A model generated the notes under the pieces. That model saw only the letters and a list, made by a program, of their open reading frames with translations. It searched no databases and was not told the origin of the DNA. The translations under genes and the position numbers were made by a program. From positions 972,728-1,036,727 of the forward strand of contig KL197714.1 of the NCBI GenBank assembly GCA_000697665.1: a DNA stretch of 64,000 nucleotides, written 5' to 3'. Positions 1-10,921 of this stretch are shown here, piece after piece. How positions within the stretch are numbered: position 1 is the first letter of the stretch; every line of letters begins with the position of its first letter. The DNA comes from Jaapia argillacea MUCL 33604 (lineage: Eukaryota; Basidiomycota; Agaricomycetes; Jaapiales; Jaapiaceae).

Positions 1-344
1 GTCGAGGAGATTTGAGACAGCAAAGATATATCAGACATGGTTCAAGAGGGACTGAGGCAATTGGGGTGCGGGGTCTGGTGATTTATAGTTGCAGTACGGT
101 CGGTCCGGGAGGCTCAAGTCTGGCGGATAAGGACACCATGGGACCATAGAAGGCCCCGGTAATTGGAACAATGAGGCAGAAGGAAGATACACATCCCGTC
201 CAAATTATCCAAGGGTTGTGGCATCCTGGTTCCTGGAGGGAGGTATTGGGGAGGTAAGCAAGTGTGACAGATTGCTGTGTCACGTTCATCTCGACTTACC
301 CCACGTTTGCGACATCGAAAGTGAAATCAAAGTGAAATGCAAAC
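1..344. other. Left-edge non-coding stretch, 5' flank of SIN1
   Basis: No reading frame here has introns, a family motif or a plausible length, so I call no gene. The right part is the upstream region and 5' UTR of the SIN1 gene that starts at 345. No clear TATA element was seen. Confidence 0.4.
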
Positions 345-3300
345 ATGTCCTTGATCAGCGATACAGAGTGCTTATCCTCCTCCAAACTCATCTCATAATT
401 TCACTGAAATACTGCCTGCCACAGCTACCTCATCCACAGTCTGCGCTTGAATTACCTTCGCCATGTAGATGATCCGTATGGCCCCCGAATCATATCCCTC
501 AACCCTTCATACTCGTCCAACCCCTACATATTAGCATCCGCCATGGCCGACACCGACAGATGGCCTGAGCTCGCCGTCCCTTCCAGTCCTTTGCCATCGG
601 AGGACGAGTCGAATCGGGTGCCAGGCGGCGCTCACGGACTGAAGCACACGCATACCATCATGGGGCCGTCCAGGACAGGAATGTACGGCATGCGAGTATC
701 TGGTCGGAGAGCCTCTGCTATCAAACCTTCCATTAGAAACTCTCGTCTCATCAAACCAGAGTCGGATCAGGTCCTCGAAGAAGATCTTGACGAAGACAAT
801 GGCGCTCCGCCCACTGGAGGCTCAGCGGAACCAGAGTCGTGGATAGCCGTTCCCCAGAAAAACGAGCCACGGGACGGTGGAGAGGGTGGTCAGGCCGATG
901 GAGTGGGTGCTGGGGAGAAGGAGCCTACTGCGCCAGAGGTCCAGTTCGTACCAAAGTTCACTTTCAAAGGCGCTGCAGAGATGGAAGCTAGGCGACGACA
1001 GCGTATGATGGCTCGACGTGTGCCTCCCGGTGCAGGCGTGCGACTACCTATCCAACCTGACCCCAGTCTGAACCCAGAAATATCCTCTTCGTCATCGTCT
1101 GAATCCGACGACGACCTGTTGGCAGAAGATGATGAAGACGATTTTGATGATATGCCAGTCGATGATGATGATATGGATGGAGACGATTTCGACCCGTAAG
1201 CTTCAATCACCCCCCAATATATCATGGTTCTGACTCTGTACTCAGAGATTTTGCAGCCACCCGCACACCCGGTGTCACCTCAGACAGCGCCTCCGACGCC
1301 CTCTCCCTCCTCTCCGCTGGCAACTCTTTATCGACCTCAAACCCATCCGGCATCCCATCCTCCTTCCATACGAGTCTTAATACTGGCCGAATACGACCTC
1401 GACCTCTAAGCCCGGTCTCCGAAGGCCGTCATAGCGAAGAGAAAGCTACATCAGAACGGCCCCGAAATACTCAAGAAGATGGGTTTAGTTTCGAGATGGT
1501 CACTCCGCAAAAGGCCCCTCACAGCGATTCTAGCACCCAAACTGATTCAACAAAGACCAAAACCCGGCCTACTCCCCGCCCTTCGTCGTCGTCGTCGGAC
1601 TCGATCTTTGCGCGAGTCAAAGTCTCGCCCATCCGATCGGGTCAATCAGCCCTGACGGCCATGCTCGCATCATCCACTAGTAACTCCTCCAACCCATTCA
1701 GTGAACTGTACGCAAAGACCTCTGGTCGAGCCGAGAAAGACTCCATTTCAGTCCAAGTATTCTTCCCTCACGCCAAGAAACCTGCTGGAAAAGCCATGGA
1801 ATTGAAGGTGAGGAAGGACTCGTCGGTGGAAGAGGTCATTGGGTTTGCGTTGTGGAGTTTTTGGGAAGAAGGCTGGGGGCCAAAGTTGGATGAGGGGTTG
1901 GGTGGCGAGGATGATCCAAAGAGGGCGACGAAGTTGTCTGCTGTTGGGTGGATATTAAGGATAGCAGAAGAGGATGGGGAGGTTGACGAGGATTTCCCAT
2001 GTAGGTCGATCTCGAATGTCACTATCCTCTGTATTCTTATCCCGCTGTTGCAGCCCCTGATCGTACCGCAAAGATCGCCAAATTCAACTTTGATGCCTAC
2101 GCGATATTGGAAGCTACGACTTCCCAAGGTACCATTTTTGCTTCCAGTCGAACTGCTCCTCAACCCTAACAGACTTCCAGTTCAACAGAATAGAACCCTG
2201 GAAGCCAAGATACAACGTCGACCCTCACGTATCATGGCTGCCAAGAAAAAGGTCGAAGCACCCGCGACCACGGGCCTCATCCCACCTCCCATGAACGCAG
2301 GTACCAGCGCTGTATTTGGGTCAACATTAGGGGCCGCGTCTGGTCTTTTATCTTCATCACTCGGACCGTCATCGAGCTACGGCCCACAAATATTCCTGAG
2401 AATCCGTATTGCCGATACAGTCGATGCAGTGCACGTCTCGACCACCGTCCAAGCGTAAGTTCCGCTTTCCAAGCCTCAATGCGGACCATGTTGCTCATCG
2501 GCCGCCGCATGTCTTTCCAGGTCTTCTGGGATGTACATGCAAGAAGTCCTCGAAGCCGTCTGTCGAAAACGAAAGTTAATGGAACCCAAAGAATACGCCT
2601 TACTCCTGGGCGATATGAGTATCTTGATCCCCCTCGACCGCACTGTGGCGAGTTTACAAGGCAAGACTGATTTGGCGCTCGTGAAGAGGTCTATGTTGCC
2701 TCAGCTTGGGATTGATGAGGGCAAGCAGAGACCAGTGCGGACGACTGATCCTAATGGTGCGTCATCTATGCTTTCGTATAGTTGGGAACCTTGGCTGAAT
2801 TGGCCGTTAGCATCGATCTTTAAGAGAATGTCGGAGGTTCCCGAGGTCCAGTATAGTTCGGCGATGGATTATACGGCTGCCTACAAGGTACGTGTGTTCG
2901 TTGCAGCCATAGAGGATATCGTTTCAACGAGAGTCAGAAATATACGATTTATCGGAAGCTGCCCATGTTGGTTGGTCGACAAGAAAGGACACTTGCGATT
3001 GATGGGGCCTACATTCACGTATGTCGCGATACGCTTCTCGTCCTGCTATGTCGACTCAACCCTTGTATCATTGCAGATCATGCCGCCAACGATCAAGGCG
3101 AAAGCCGTCTTTGAGAGTGCCAAGACCGCATCGTATCACATCAAGAGCGTTGTGACTTGCCAACAATCTTCCAAGTCATCTTCCACTTTCAAGTTTGTGG
3201 TGTATCGGGATGGTAATGTCAAGCGATATGACTTTGAAGCTGAGACGCCGAGGCATGCAAGTGAGTGTCGCCCACTTTCCTCATTGCCACTTCGTTAATT

Positions 3301-3410
3301 GATGGGTGGTGGTTTCAGGCGAAATCGTGATGACGGTTCGGGGAATGAAGGCTGCGCTGGAGAGGTCGGGGACGATCAAGCATTCGCGGAGGAGTCGGCA
3401 TGCTGGTTGA
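345..3410 (+). CDS. SIN1: TORC2 subunit SIN1/AVO1 (CRIM and PH domains)
   Basis: Scaffold subunit of TOR complex 2, which presents AGC kinases such as Ypk/Akt to TOR at the plasma membrane. Exons read: 345-367, 425-1195, 1246-2000, 2054-2128, 2181-2454, 2521-2887, 2938-3018, 3077-3260, 3319-3410. They sum to 2622 nt (873 aa) with frame kept throughout. The first exon is only 23 nt. Joined to exon 2 it gives MSLISDTDYLIHSLR and then YLRHVDDPYGPR, the conserved SIN1 N-terminus, which fixes the start at 345. An acidic stretch with the motif FTFKGAAEMEARRR follows. The CRIM domain lies near 1690-2000 (start NPFSELYAK, end DGEVDEDFP). A Ras-binding-like segment (IFLRIRIAD, about 2390) and a C-terminal PH domain (YTIYRKLPMLVGRQERTLAI, about 2940-3320) follow. 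Domain order and length match fungal SIN1. Identity is near certain; introns 4 and 5 are the least certain joins. Confidence 0.93.
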
Positions 3411-3665
3411 TGGTCTGCTTCGGTGTTTTGTATCATGTTTTGTTTGCATCGTATACATATTCCCCCCTGTACGGCGTGAACCCTAACCTAAGATGCAGTC
3501 CTCGGGACACCTGAACTCCCACGGACCTCAAACTGCTCGCCAGTAATTTCAAGTTGGGTGTGAGCAGCAATTGACCCTCATCCATTGGAGTGACTGTGGC
3601 TGGCGTCTGTTCATGTACGTTCATTCCGTGTCCTCGCAAGACGCCGCTAACTTTGTTGGTTCAGA

Positions 3666-4130
3666 ATGCCGCTCCCCCACGACCTGTGCGCGCGCCTCCA
3701 AAACGCCTTCCGAGCCCGACATCATAGCATCGCAGTCAATCACTCCACCCAGAACCTCGGCATCCTCTCCATCCTTCTCCGAGCAGGCTTCCTCACCTCC
3801 ATTACCCGGGGAACAATCGAATCTCCCGACCCAGACGCGTTCACTACCGTCGGAGAAGCAGAGCGTCGAATATGGGCAGAACTGAAATTTCGTGACGACC
3901 GCGCCGTTCTGAATCATATGGAGCTCGTTAGCAAACCCAGCAAGCGTATATTCATGGATATTGGAGAGATAAGGCGAATATGTTCTGGGAGGAGGGCACA
4001 GACTATCAAACCGCTGGGAATGGGCGAGGTTGCAGTGGTCAAGACGAGAAGTCAGGAACATGAATGGTTGGAGGCAAGGGAGGCGCTGAGACTGGGGCTC
4101 GATGGAGAGGTGGTCTGTCGAGCTCGTTGA
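3666..4130 (+). CDS. MRPS8: Mitochondrial small-subunit ribosomal protein uS8m
   Basis: A single 154-codon frame starting MPLPHDLCARLQNAFRAR, the N-terminal RNA-binding helix of uS8. NLGILSILLRAGFL and KPSKRIFMDI follow, and the C-terminal block IKPLGMGEVAVV with the ending GEVVCRAR is the usual uS8 rRNA-binding fold. The length and the lack of cytosolic-type insertions point to the mitochondrial ribosome (family knowledge). A splice acceptor-like TTCAG lies just before the ATG, so a 5' UTR intron from about 3614 is likely. It is transcribed in the same direction as SIN1, about 250 bp downstream. Confidence 0.87.
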   Translation: MPLPHDLCARLQNAFRARHHSIAVNHSTQNLGILSILLRAGFLTSITRGTIESPDPDAFTTVGEAERRIWAELKFRDDRAVLNHMELVSKPSKRIFMDIGEIRRICSGRRAQTIKPLGMGEVAVVKTRSQEHEWLEAREALRLGLDGEVVCRAR

Positions 4131-4485
4131 TCGAAGTCCTTGTTGCTGTAAGAACTGGTGTCCATTGGGTGTTTACCTCTCTTCAAAATTTGATGCTCTA
4201 TTTTTCGCAGTCATCCCTTATTGCTGGCCACTGTGCCCCACGTCAACGTCGCCCGCACCCACTCAAAAGTTTACCTTGCATACATTCCAACTGGACAGTG
4301 TGCACAATCCCAACTGTTACATTTAATCATTCAATATTGGATACAACAGAGCAATGTTCGTGGTCGTGAAATGTCGTCTCGTGCCGTGGTTCTTCTGGTT
4401 GTTGTCAATCAGATCTGCGTGTTTCAACACTCACTCTCCCAACCTCGCCGCATCCTCACGGGCAGATGGTGATTTCCCAGTTCGA
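4131..4485. other. Intergenic gap between convergent genes
   Basis: Holds the 3' flanks of uS8m (+) and of the unknown gene on the other strand. No gene, repeat or RNA was recognised. Confidence 0.4.
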
Positions 4486-5619
4486 TCAAGTAGCCTCGCT
4501 CCTTAATCCTCGCCCCACATCATCTTCCCGTCTTTTCAAATACGTCTTCATCAACTCTACAATCGTATGTCCCATCGCATGTCCCTCGTCCCCTTTCTTC
4601 ACCTTTGCCGTCTCCTCGACTTCGCTTGTACTATGAGTTGGATGAACGGAGGATGTCGCTCTGTAGTGTGACCTTGGCGTCCCTTCCGTATGGTGAAGCC
4701 TCGGAGGGTCAGCCTGATAATGCTGCCTAGATGCGTCAACTCTGTCATAAAGTCGAGGAGAATCAGCTGGCTCTTGGTGGAGATGTGAAACCTCACCGAG
4801 ACGTGTCCTCATCAACGCGACAGGAGGAGCAGTAGTCCACCCGTTGCAGTTAGGCTGCCAAGCTGGGAGGGGGGCCGGTCCGTGTAGCGGCACACGATCA
4901 TGATGGTCAGGCCTTCTGTTACTCCCCCTGGCGAAAGCAGACTCATGGACCTCGTGTGATTCCCACCACCTGGCACTGCCGCTTCTCCCATCTCCAATCG
5001 CGGCCGTAGAGGTCCCACTTGCTCTGCTATGTGAGGTACTCCACGGCGAGGACACCTGGACGAAATTGCTCGGGTTTCGAAGCCACTTTGCCGGGGGATG
5101 TTGTTGACGTTGCTGAGTGTCGACTCGGTCGAGTATGGGTGAACCATCCATATCAGGTGAGTACCCCGAGTTGTCCACATTGTATGTCAAAACCGTCTCT
5201 TGTATCGGCTCTTGATGCGTCTGCATGAGTGTCGTCAGCGCGTCTCCATCATGAAAATGAATTGCTCGTCTTGTCATATCTCCCAGCCCAGCCCTATGCC
5301 CAGCTTTCTTCAAGATGAGCCACGCTCCGAGAATCTCATCTGTCGTCGGATGATAGTCGGCGCCAACCATCCCTCGTTGGCGTTCCACAACGCAGTCAGC
5401 GCACCATCCAGTAACATAAAAGTTTTCATACGTCGGAGCATCCTGACAAGTCGCCGTGGGTTCCACTTCTCCCCTAACTCGGCCGACAAAGTTCCATTCT
5501 TTATGCAAAGCCTTGTACGACTCCCATTCGGAACAGAACATTGGGGTGAGAGGATCGCGATGGACATCTTGGTGACCACAGAGTGAGAAGACTGTGAGAT
5601 TGTAGACCGGATAGCACAT
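4486..5619 (-). CDS. Unknown protein with Cys/His-containing N-terminal block
   Basis: I do not recognise a family. An uninterrupted frame of about 380 codons runs from the chosen Met (MCYPVYNLTVFSLCGHQDV) to the stop near 4486. The N-terminal 80 residues hold CGH, MFCSEW, TCQD and WCADC, a spacing that could bind zinc and resembles many uncharacterised fungal proteins starting with MC. The C-terminal half is rich in Ser, His, Arg and Pro, with loose repeats of the PRLY/PRLHH/SHYRA type, and ends in a basic helix. The frame stays open upstream to a Met at 5772, so the protein may be 51 residues longer. I prefer 5619 because the upstream part looks like translated 5' UTR. It lies just downstream of SAM50 on the same strand. 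An RNA-seq read-through or a start at 5679 is also possible. Confidence 0.5.
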   Translation of the reverse strand: MCYPVYNLTVFSLCGHQDVHRDPLTPMFCSEWESYKALHKEWNFVGRVRGEVEPTATCQDAPTYENFYVTGWCADCVVERQRGMVGADYHPTTDEILGAWLILKKAGHRAGLGDMTRRAIHFHDGDALTTLMQTHQEPIQETVLTYNVDNSGYSPDMDGSPILDRVDTQQRQQHPPAKWLRNPSNFVQVSSPWSTSHSRASGTSTAAIGDGRSGSARWWESHEVHESAFARGSNRRPDHHDRVPLHGPAPLPAWQPNCNGWTTAPPVALMRTRLGEVSHLHQEPADSPRLYDRVDASRQHYQADPPRLHHTEGTPRSHYRATSSVHPTHSTSEVEETAKVKKGDEGHAMGHTIVELMKTYLKRREDDVGRGLRSEAT

Positions 5620-5872
5620 CGCTAGCAGAGCCAGTCGAGGGAAAGGATTGGAATTCAAGGACGGCTGTGGATGCCACATTGTAGTTAAGCACAGCGGGCG
5701 ATGGTCAAAGCAAGTGGGAGCCACATAACAGGCCACCCAAATCAGTGGCTCTAAGGTTCCAAAGGGCCACAAGAGAAAGGGAAGAGTGGAGAACGTACTA
5801 GAAGGAACTCTAAATCATAGATCACTTCACAACGACGAGAGGGCGAAATGGAATTGCGCATTGCATGGCAAA

Positions 5873-7751
5873 TTACAAAAAATCAAGTCCCATACCGACT
5901 TGAAAGCCCTTTCTATATCCATCACTCTTGCTTGCCACCAGGGGCACACCAAAGTTGAGTTCTACTCGGACAGGGTCAAATCGGTAGATGAGTCCGACAC
6001 CAACCGCAATGGATGGTTTTGATATGCAGTCGACGACATTCTCCAGCAAGGGTTTCGCTATTGGGTCAATGGATCAACATCGTAACACTGGATGCAAAAG
6101 GCAAGGAGACCCATACCTTTGTCAATGGTGTCTAATCGCCCTGCGTTGACGAACAAGTGGGTCTTGAGAGGCCAATGAGGTTTCCGAGGCAAGTCGGAAA
6201 TCAAGCTCAACCCAGTGGACCAGTAGACATCGCCTCCGAGAGAGTCGGCTGGTAAGGTATTGATTCTGACTTCAAAATAAATGGAAAGAAGGGTGACACT
6301 TACAACCATCCCGAGGCCCCATGCTATTGGCCCTGAACATCCGGATACTTTGGGGACCTCCAAGCTGGAACCGGTCAGAGAAGAGGGTGGGCCGTGATAA
6401 ACCCCACAGGAGGCCACCTTTGGCTGCAAATGAAACAGACTACAACATAATAGTGAGCCAAAAGGCAATCGGAGGGCCAATTGAAACAAGTCATACCAGT
6501 CCGGGAATGAGGTGGCGGGATATTTGAGTTTCAGCCTCAGACTTGTAAAAGGAGGCATCTCCACCAAGCCCAGCGTACTCCTGGAGGAACTTGAGGTATG
6601 AACCCCGAGTCGCAGCTATCCTGTCGTTGCGAGTATCTCGCGTCCAAGTATGGGAGATGGAGGATTTGAAGGTTTCGCCTGCGGCTTCACGCATACTGTT
6701 TGAAACTTAGCCCAGTTTCAAGACGTCAATAGATTCGGCACTCAGTACCTGATCGACGCGGTAGGCGTAAGACTCCCGATGTGTCTCGAAACAGCCTCGT
6801 AGGTGAATAAATGTTCTCCAGACCCGACCGTTCCACTCTGCAGGCACATATGAATACCTTCAACTTTCGTAAATTCATGAGAGACCAAGCTGACCTAGCT
6901 CACCCTGATTGCAGCCTTGGCACCTCGAAGCCCCTCGGTCGAGCTAGCATATGCCGAGTTGTCACGGTCCAGACCGAAAATCGACAGTTCTCCCCTGGTT
7001 TTGAGGGATTGAGTGACGGGGGCAGAGAGATTGGCGTAGAAGGATCGACGAGTTTTGGTTCCGAACGACAGGTTGGCTTCTAATGTTTCGGCACCACCAA
7101 ATACGTTGCGCATACGAGCGGTCGCGCTCTAAGTCGAAACTGAGTCGATGAAAAGAAGATCGTATACTTGAGCTTACAGCAGCTCCCTCGTTGTTCCCCA
7201 GCTCTGTGGAAGTCTTGAGGTAAAACCTTCCCTTCTCCTTCGTTTTGAATACCACTTCCACATCCTCGGCTCCGGCAAGAACATTGGGACTGGCTTGGAG
7301 CTGTGCTTCAATGGAGCTAAATAAATCAGTCTCTTGTAATAGGTGGCTGATCTTGCGGGTATTGTGAAGAACGGTTTCGAGGGTGGAATCGGAATCCGAG
7401 GTCGGAGGTAAGAGCGGGTTTATGATGGAACCCAAGAACGACTTCCGGGTGTGGTTAGCGCCCTCGACACGGACTGAAGTGAGTTTGAGAGGTGCAGATA
7501 AGTTGTTGTTGACCTATCCGACGCGTCAGTGATTCGCCATACGTTCGGGAGGAGTTCCTGACCAGTTCCGAGAGGTGAAGAACGGCAGATTCGTATTCCC
7601 CCCTCAACTTTCGTGCAATGCGCTCTTCCTGCCATTTTCTGAGTCTTTCGAGGTCAGTGGCATCTGGTTCGCCATCGCGAGGAGCAGCAGACTGAGCAAG
7701 CGGAGGCCTGAGGGGGGGACTTGTAAGTTCGTCCAAATCGTCGTCGACCAT
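5873..7751 (-). CDS. SAM50: Mitochondrial outer-membrane sorting and assembly protein Sam50
   Basis: Core 16-strand beta-barrel of the SAM/TOB complex, which inserts beta-barrel proteins into the mitochondrial outer membrane (BamA/Omp85 family). The start MVDDDLDELTSPP leads into LERLRKWQEERIARKLRGE. The single POTRA region follows (SVRVEGANHTRKSFL; ETDLFSSIEAQL; VEVVFKTKEKGRFYLKT). Barrel strands include RNVFGGAETLEANLSFGTK, RRSFYANLSAPV, GELSIFGLDRDN and a C-terminal strand with GVGLIYRFDPVRVELNFGVP. The extreme C-terminus QVGMGLDFL fits the mitochondrial beta-signal (polar-x-Gly-x-x-hydrophobic-x-hydrophobic). At least six short introns interrupt it, for example near 7520-7570, 7140-7180 and 6700-6900. 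It is divergent from the MATE gene with about 180 bp between start codons. Confidence 0.93.
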
Positions 7752-7930
7752 TTTTGAGCGTGTCCGAGACAAACAAGTCGCAAACAACGCGTCTCACACC
7801 CAAACTCCGATGATGACATTTATTAGCATTTATTGTGGCCCTGCAAATTTGTTATTCTCGTGACTTATCTCCTCCCAGAGTTCGCTGACTCCTTTTCCCT
7901 TTTCCCTCCAATCTACTACTGACGACCAGT
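7752..7930. promoter_or_regulatory. Shared divergent promoter, SAM50 / MATE transporter
   Basis: The two start codons point away from each other across only about 180 bp, so core promoters and both 5' UTRs must fit here. No strong TATA box is visible. Pyrimidine-rich tracts (for example 7885-7915) precede the MATE ATG, as is common for fungal start regions. Confidence 0.45.
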
Positions 7931-10527
7931 ATGTCTTCCACTTACGTTCACTACAGTGCACCCTCGTCACTGCCGTCAGATTATGCTATTCTTGCCCGCT
8001 ATGCCCACGCGCGGCAAATCGACGAGGAAGATGAAGAAAACGAGGTAAGAGGCGAAGAAGGGACCGAAGACGATGCGGGGCCTTCCGACTCTGTCGTTAC
8101 ACGTCGCACCAGCTTTCCAACCCTCTATATTCGTCCTCTCAACCCTACCATGGCACCTACCTCAGACAGGTTTGCTCAGTCTACTTCTCCCACGAGACCT
8201 TATGTTCCGACCGAGAATACCCCCTTGCTTAACCCCCTTGTCCCTCGAATCGAGGAAGATGGGGACAATCAACCTAATGACGAGCACTTGACGCCGCTGG
8301 CAAAATACATGCAAGAAGCGCGTGTCTTGATTAAATACACTCTGCCAGTATTTGGGTATGTTGGACAGTGCGACTGTCTGAAACATGCTTATCTGCCGCC
8401 CAAGATCCCATGTCTTTGAATATTCGTTGGTGGTCGCGTCTGTTGTCTCTATAGGACATCTGTCTACCAATGCACTGGCCGCTTCTACTCTAGGATCCAT
8501 GACCGCTAGTGTGACTGGGTTCTCCATCATCCAGGGGTTTGCCTGTACCCTTGATACCATGCTCCCTAGTGCCTGGACATCTTCTCAGCCTCACTTGGTT
8601 GGATTATGGTCTCAACGAATGGGTTCGTCACATTTAAATGACTTGTCAACGAAACTCCTCCCCTTATCAAACTCTTACAATAGGTGTCGTGATGGCTGCC
8701 ACTCTCATTGTACGTGATTCAGTAAACCATCACATCCAAGCTCATGGTCGTATCTCCGTTCAGCCGATATACGTTGTCTGGTTCAATTCCGAAGCGATCT
8801 TGCTCCTCTTGAAACAAGAGCCCGAAGTTGCTCATCTTGCTTCTGTCTATCTCAAATATATATCCATCGGCCTGCCAGCTTACGCTTTCAATTCTATATC
8901 TCGGTATGCACAGAAATGCCCCTTCAGCACTTCCTGAGCTGTGAATTGTACCTACATTGACTCTCACGCTGCCAGACGTTACTTCCAGTCCCAGGGTATG
9001 CAATTCAAGTTACGTTCAGGAACTTGCAGATCATTGACGGGACCTGTTCAGGCTTGTTTACAGTTCCCACTCGTGTCATTATCGCAGTCGCGCCGATCAA
9101 CGCCCTTCTCAATTACCTTCTTGGTATGTAACTGCCGTATGTGTTTCCGCTGATCTGTTCTGACGGATCTCTTCTTCCTGTTGCGTAGTTTGGGGTCCCG
9201 AACCCTTCCGTTTGGGATTCATCGGCGCGCCCATAGCCACTGCCATCTCGTTCAATCTTATCGCCCTGATATCCATAATCTATGGAGTCTTCTTCATTCC
9301 CAAAACTGCTTGGTATCCTTTTTCACGTCGTATGTTCACCAGTCTGGGCGTTTTGGTCCAGCTGGGATTGGCTGGTGTCGGACAAGTCGCCACCGAGTGG
9401 TGGTCTTGGGAATTAATCGGTCGTAAGTGTTTCTGCCAACTAACTCGGGATCTCCTGCTCATCGATTCTCCGCTCCACCAAACCCGACAGTGGCTGCTAG
9501 TCTGTGCGTCCAATTGATCTCTACAGGAGTGAACCTTCTGAGATCTCTCGTAGTCTTGGTCCAGTTACCCTCGCTGCGCAGTCTGTTCTTCTTGTCTCAG
9601 GTTCTGTTACGTATCAGGCACCCTTTGCTCTTAGCGTTGCGACCTCGGTTCGGTGTGTTGAATCTAATGTATTCAACAAATCGTTTACGATGCTGAGACA
9701 TCGAACTCGTCGACAGTGTTGGCAACTTGCTCGGCGAACAAAACGCAAAGCGCGCAGCTGTCGCCGCCCAGACATCGTTGCTTCTGTCTCTACTTCTGTC
9801 AGGTGTATCCAGGTATGTCAGTTCCTCTCCGACAGTCCGTCTGAGTTTGCTAAATCCGTTTATCCAAAGCGCGGTGTTCCTCGTCTTCAAAGACTCATGG
9901 GGCCACTTATTCAACGATGATCCGGGTACTTACTTTTATCGAACTGCGTCATATCAAATCTCTGATCGCGAGGTTTCGCACTTTAGATGTTGTCTCTTTG
10001 GTCGCCTCCATCCTTCCTCTCGTAGCTTTATTCCAGGTCTTTGATGGCCTATCCGCTGTCACATCAGGCATATTCAGAGCCCGGGGCAAACAGGCACGTG
10101 ATAATCACCTTTTTGTCCGCTCTCTCGCTCACCCTGTCCGCCTCTTCGCTCAGTTTACCAGCGCCCTCCTGAACCTGAGGTATGTCGTCGGCACATCTAT
10201 TTTGCCCACACATTTGATTAACTTCATTCTACCCCGCAGTGCATACTATGTGATCGGTGGGGTACCCTCCTGGCTTACCGGATTCGTACCTCTCATTCCC
10301 ATCTCTTTGACTCTTTAGGCATCCCATTCGGTCTGTGGCTAACCTTCAAGCACAATATGGCCCTGCACGGGTTATGGATTGGGCTGACTGTTTCCCTTGT
10401 GTATTGTGCGGCCTTTGGAGTCTATCTCTCCCTGCGAACGGATTGGAATAGGGAAGTCACGAAGGTGATGGACAGGCTTGCAGCTGAAAGCAAATCGGAG
10501 AGAATCCATTCAGAGAGCCATGTGTAG
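7931..10527 (+). CDS. MATE-family multidrug/toxin efflux transporter
   Basis: Proton- or sodium-coupled efflux transporter of the MATE family, most like yeast ERC1 and its paralogue (family knowledge). After a hydrophilic N-terminal tail of about 115 residues, joined exons give a 12-helix protein. Typical MATE blocks are SVVSIGHLSTNALAASTLGS and FACTLDTMLPSAW (first repeat), SIGLPAYAFNSISRRYFQSQ, INALLNYLLVWGPEP, GLAGVGQVATEWWSWEL, TLAAQSVLLVSGS, QAPFALSVATSVRVGNLLGE and VFDGLSAVTSGIFRARGKQ (second repeat). It ends after helix 12 with a short polar tail. About eleven introns interrupt the gene, each removing in-frame stops. Location is plasma or vacuolar membrane; the substrate cannot be told from sequence. 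Confidence 0.9.
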
Positions 10528-10921
10528 ATTGCTTTTATGATCATGAACGGGCGTTTCGGTTGTCCTCCGTGCGCACCTTTATCGAAAAGTGATCGTGTCA
10601 GTTGATTCTTTCCTCAGCAATTGCAAATCGCTGCCGTCACGAGAGATGGGAGATCTGGTACGGATCTATGCCCTCACCCCTCGGATCCATTCATGTGTGA
10701 TCGACAAACCCAACTGGATGCGGGGAAATAGACTCCGATACCGACAGACCCGCTTAGCGGCCGCTGTGTGGTTTGCTTCACGAAAGTTTGTGGGCTTTAC
10801 TCAATTTCCGCGGGAAAACAGTTCACGGTTGTCTATCTCTGCAGGTATTTAACGCAGGGATGTTGGATATTTCTACTTCGCCCGACCGCCCACTTCTTTC
10901 GCTCCACCCAGTATTGTCACG
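10528..10921 (+). promoter_or_regulatory. Upstream region of MFS transporter 1
   Basis: Non-coding gap between the MATE stop and the MFS1 start. A TATTTAA-like element at about 10845-10852 lies some 70 bp before the ATG at 10922. MFS2 has a stronger TATATAAA at nearly the same distance. No gene was recognised. Confidence 0.4.
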
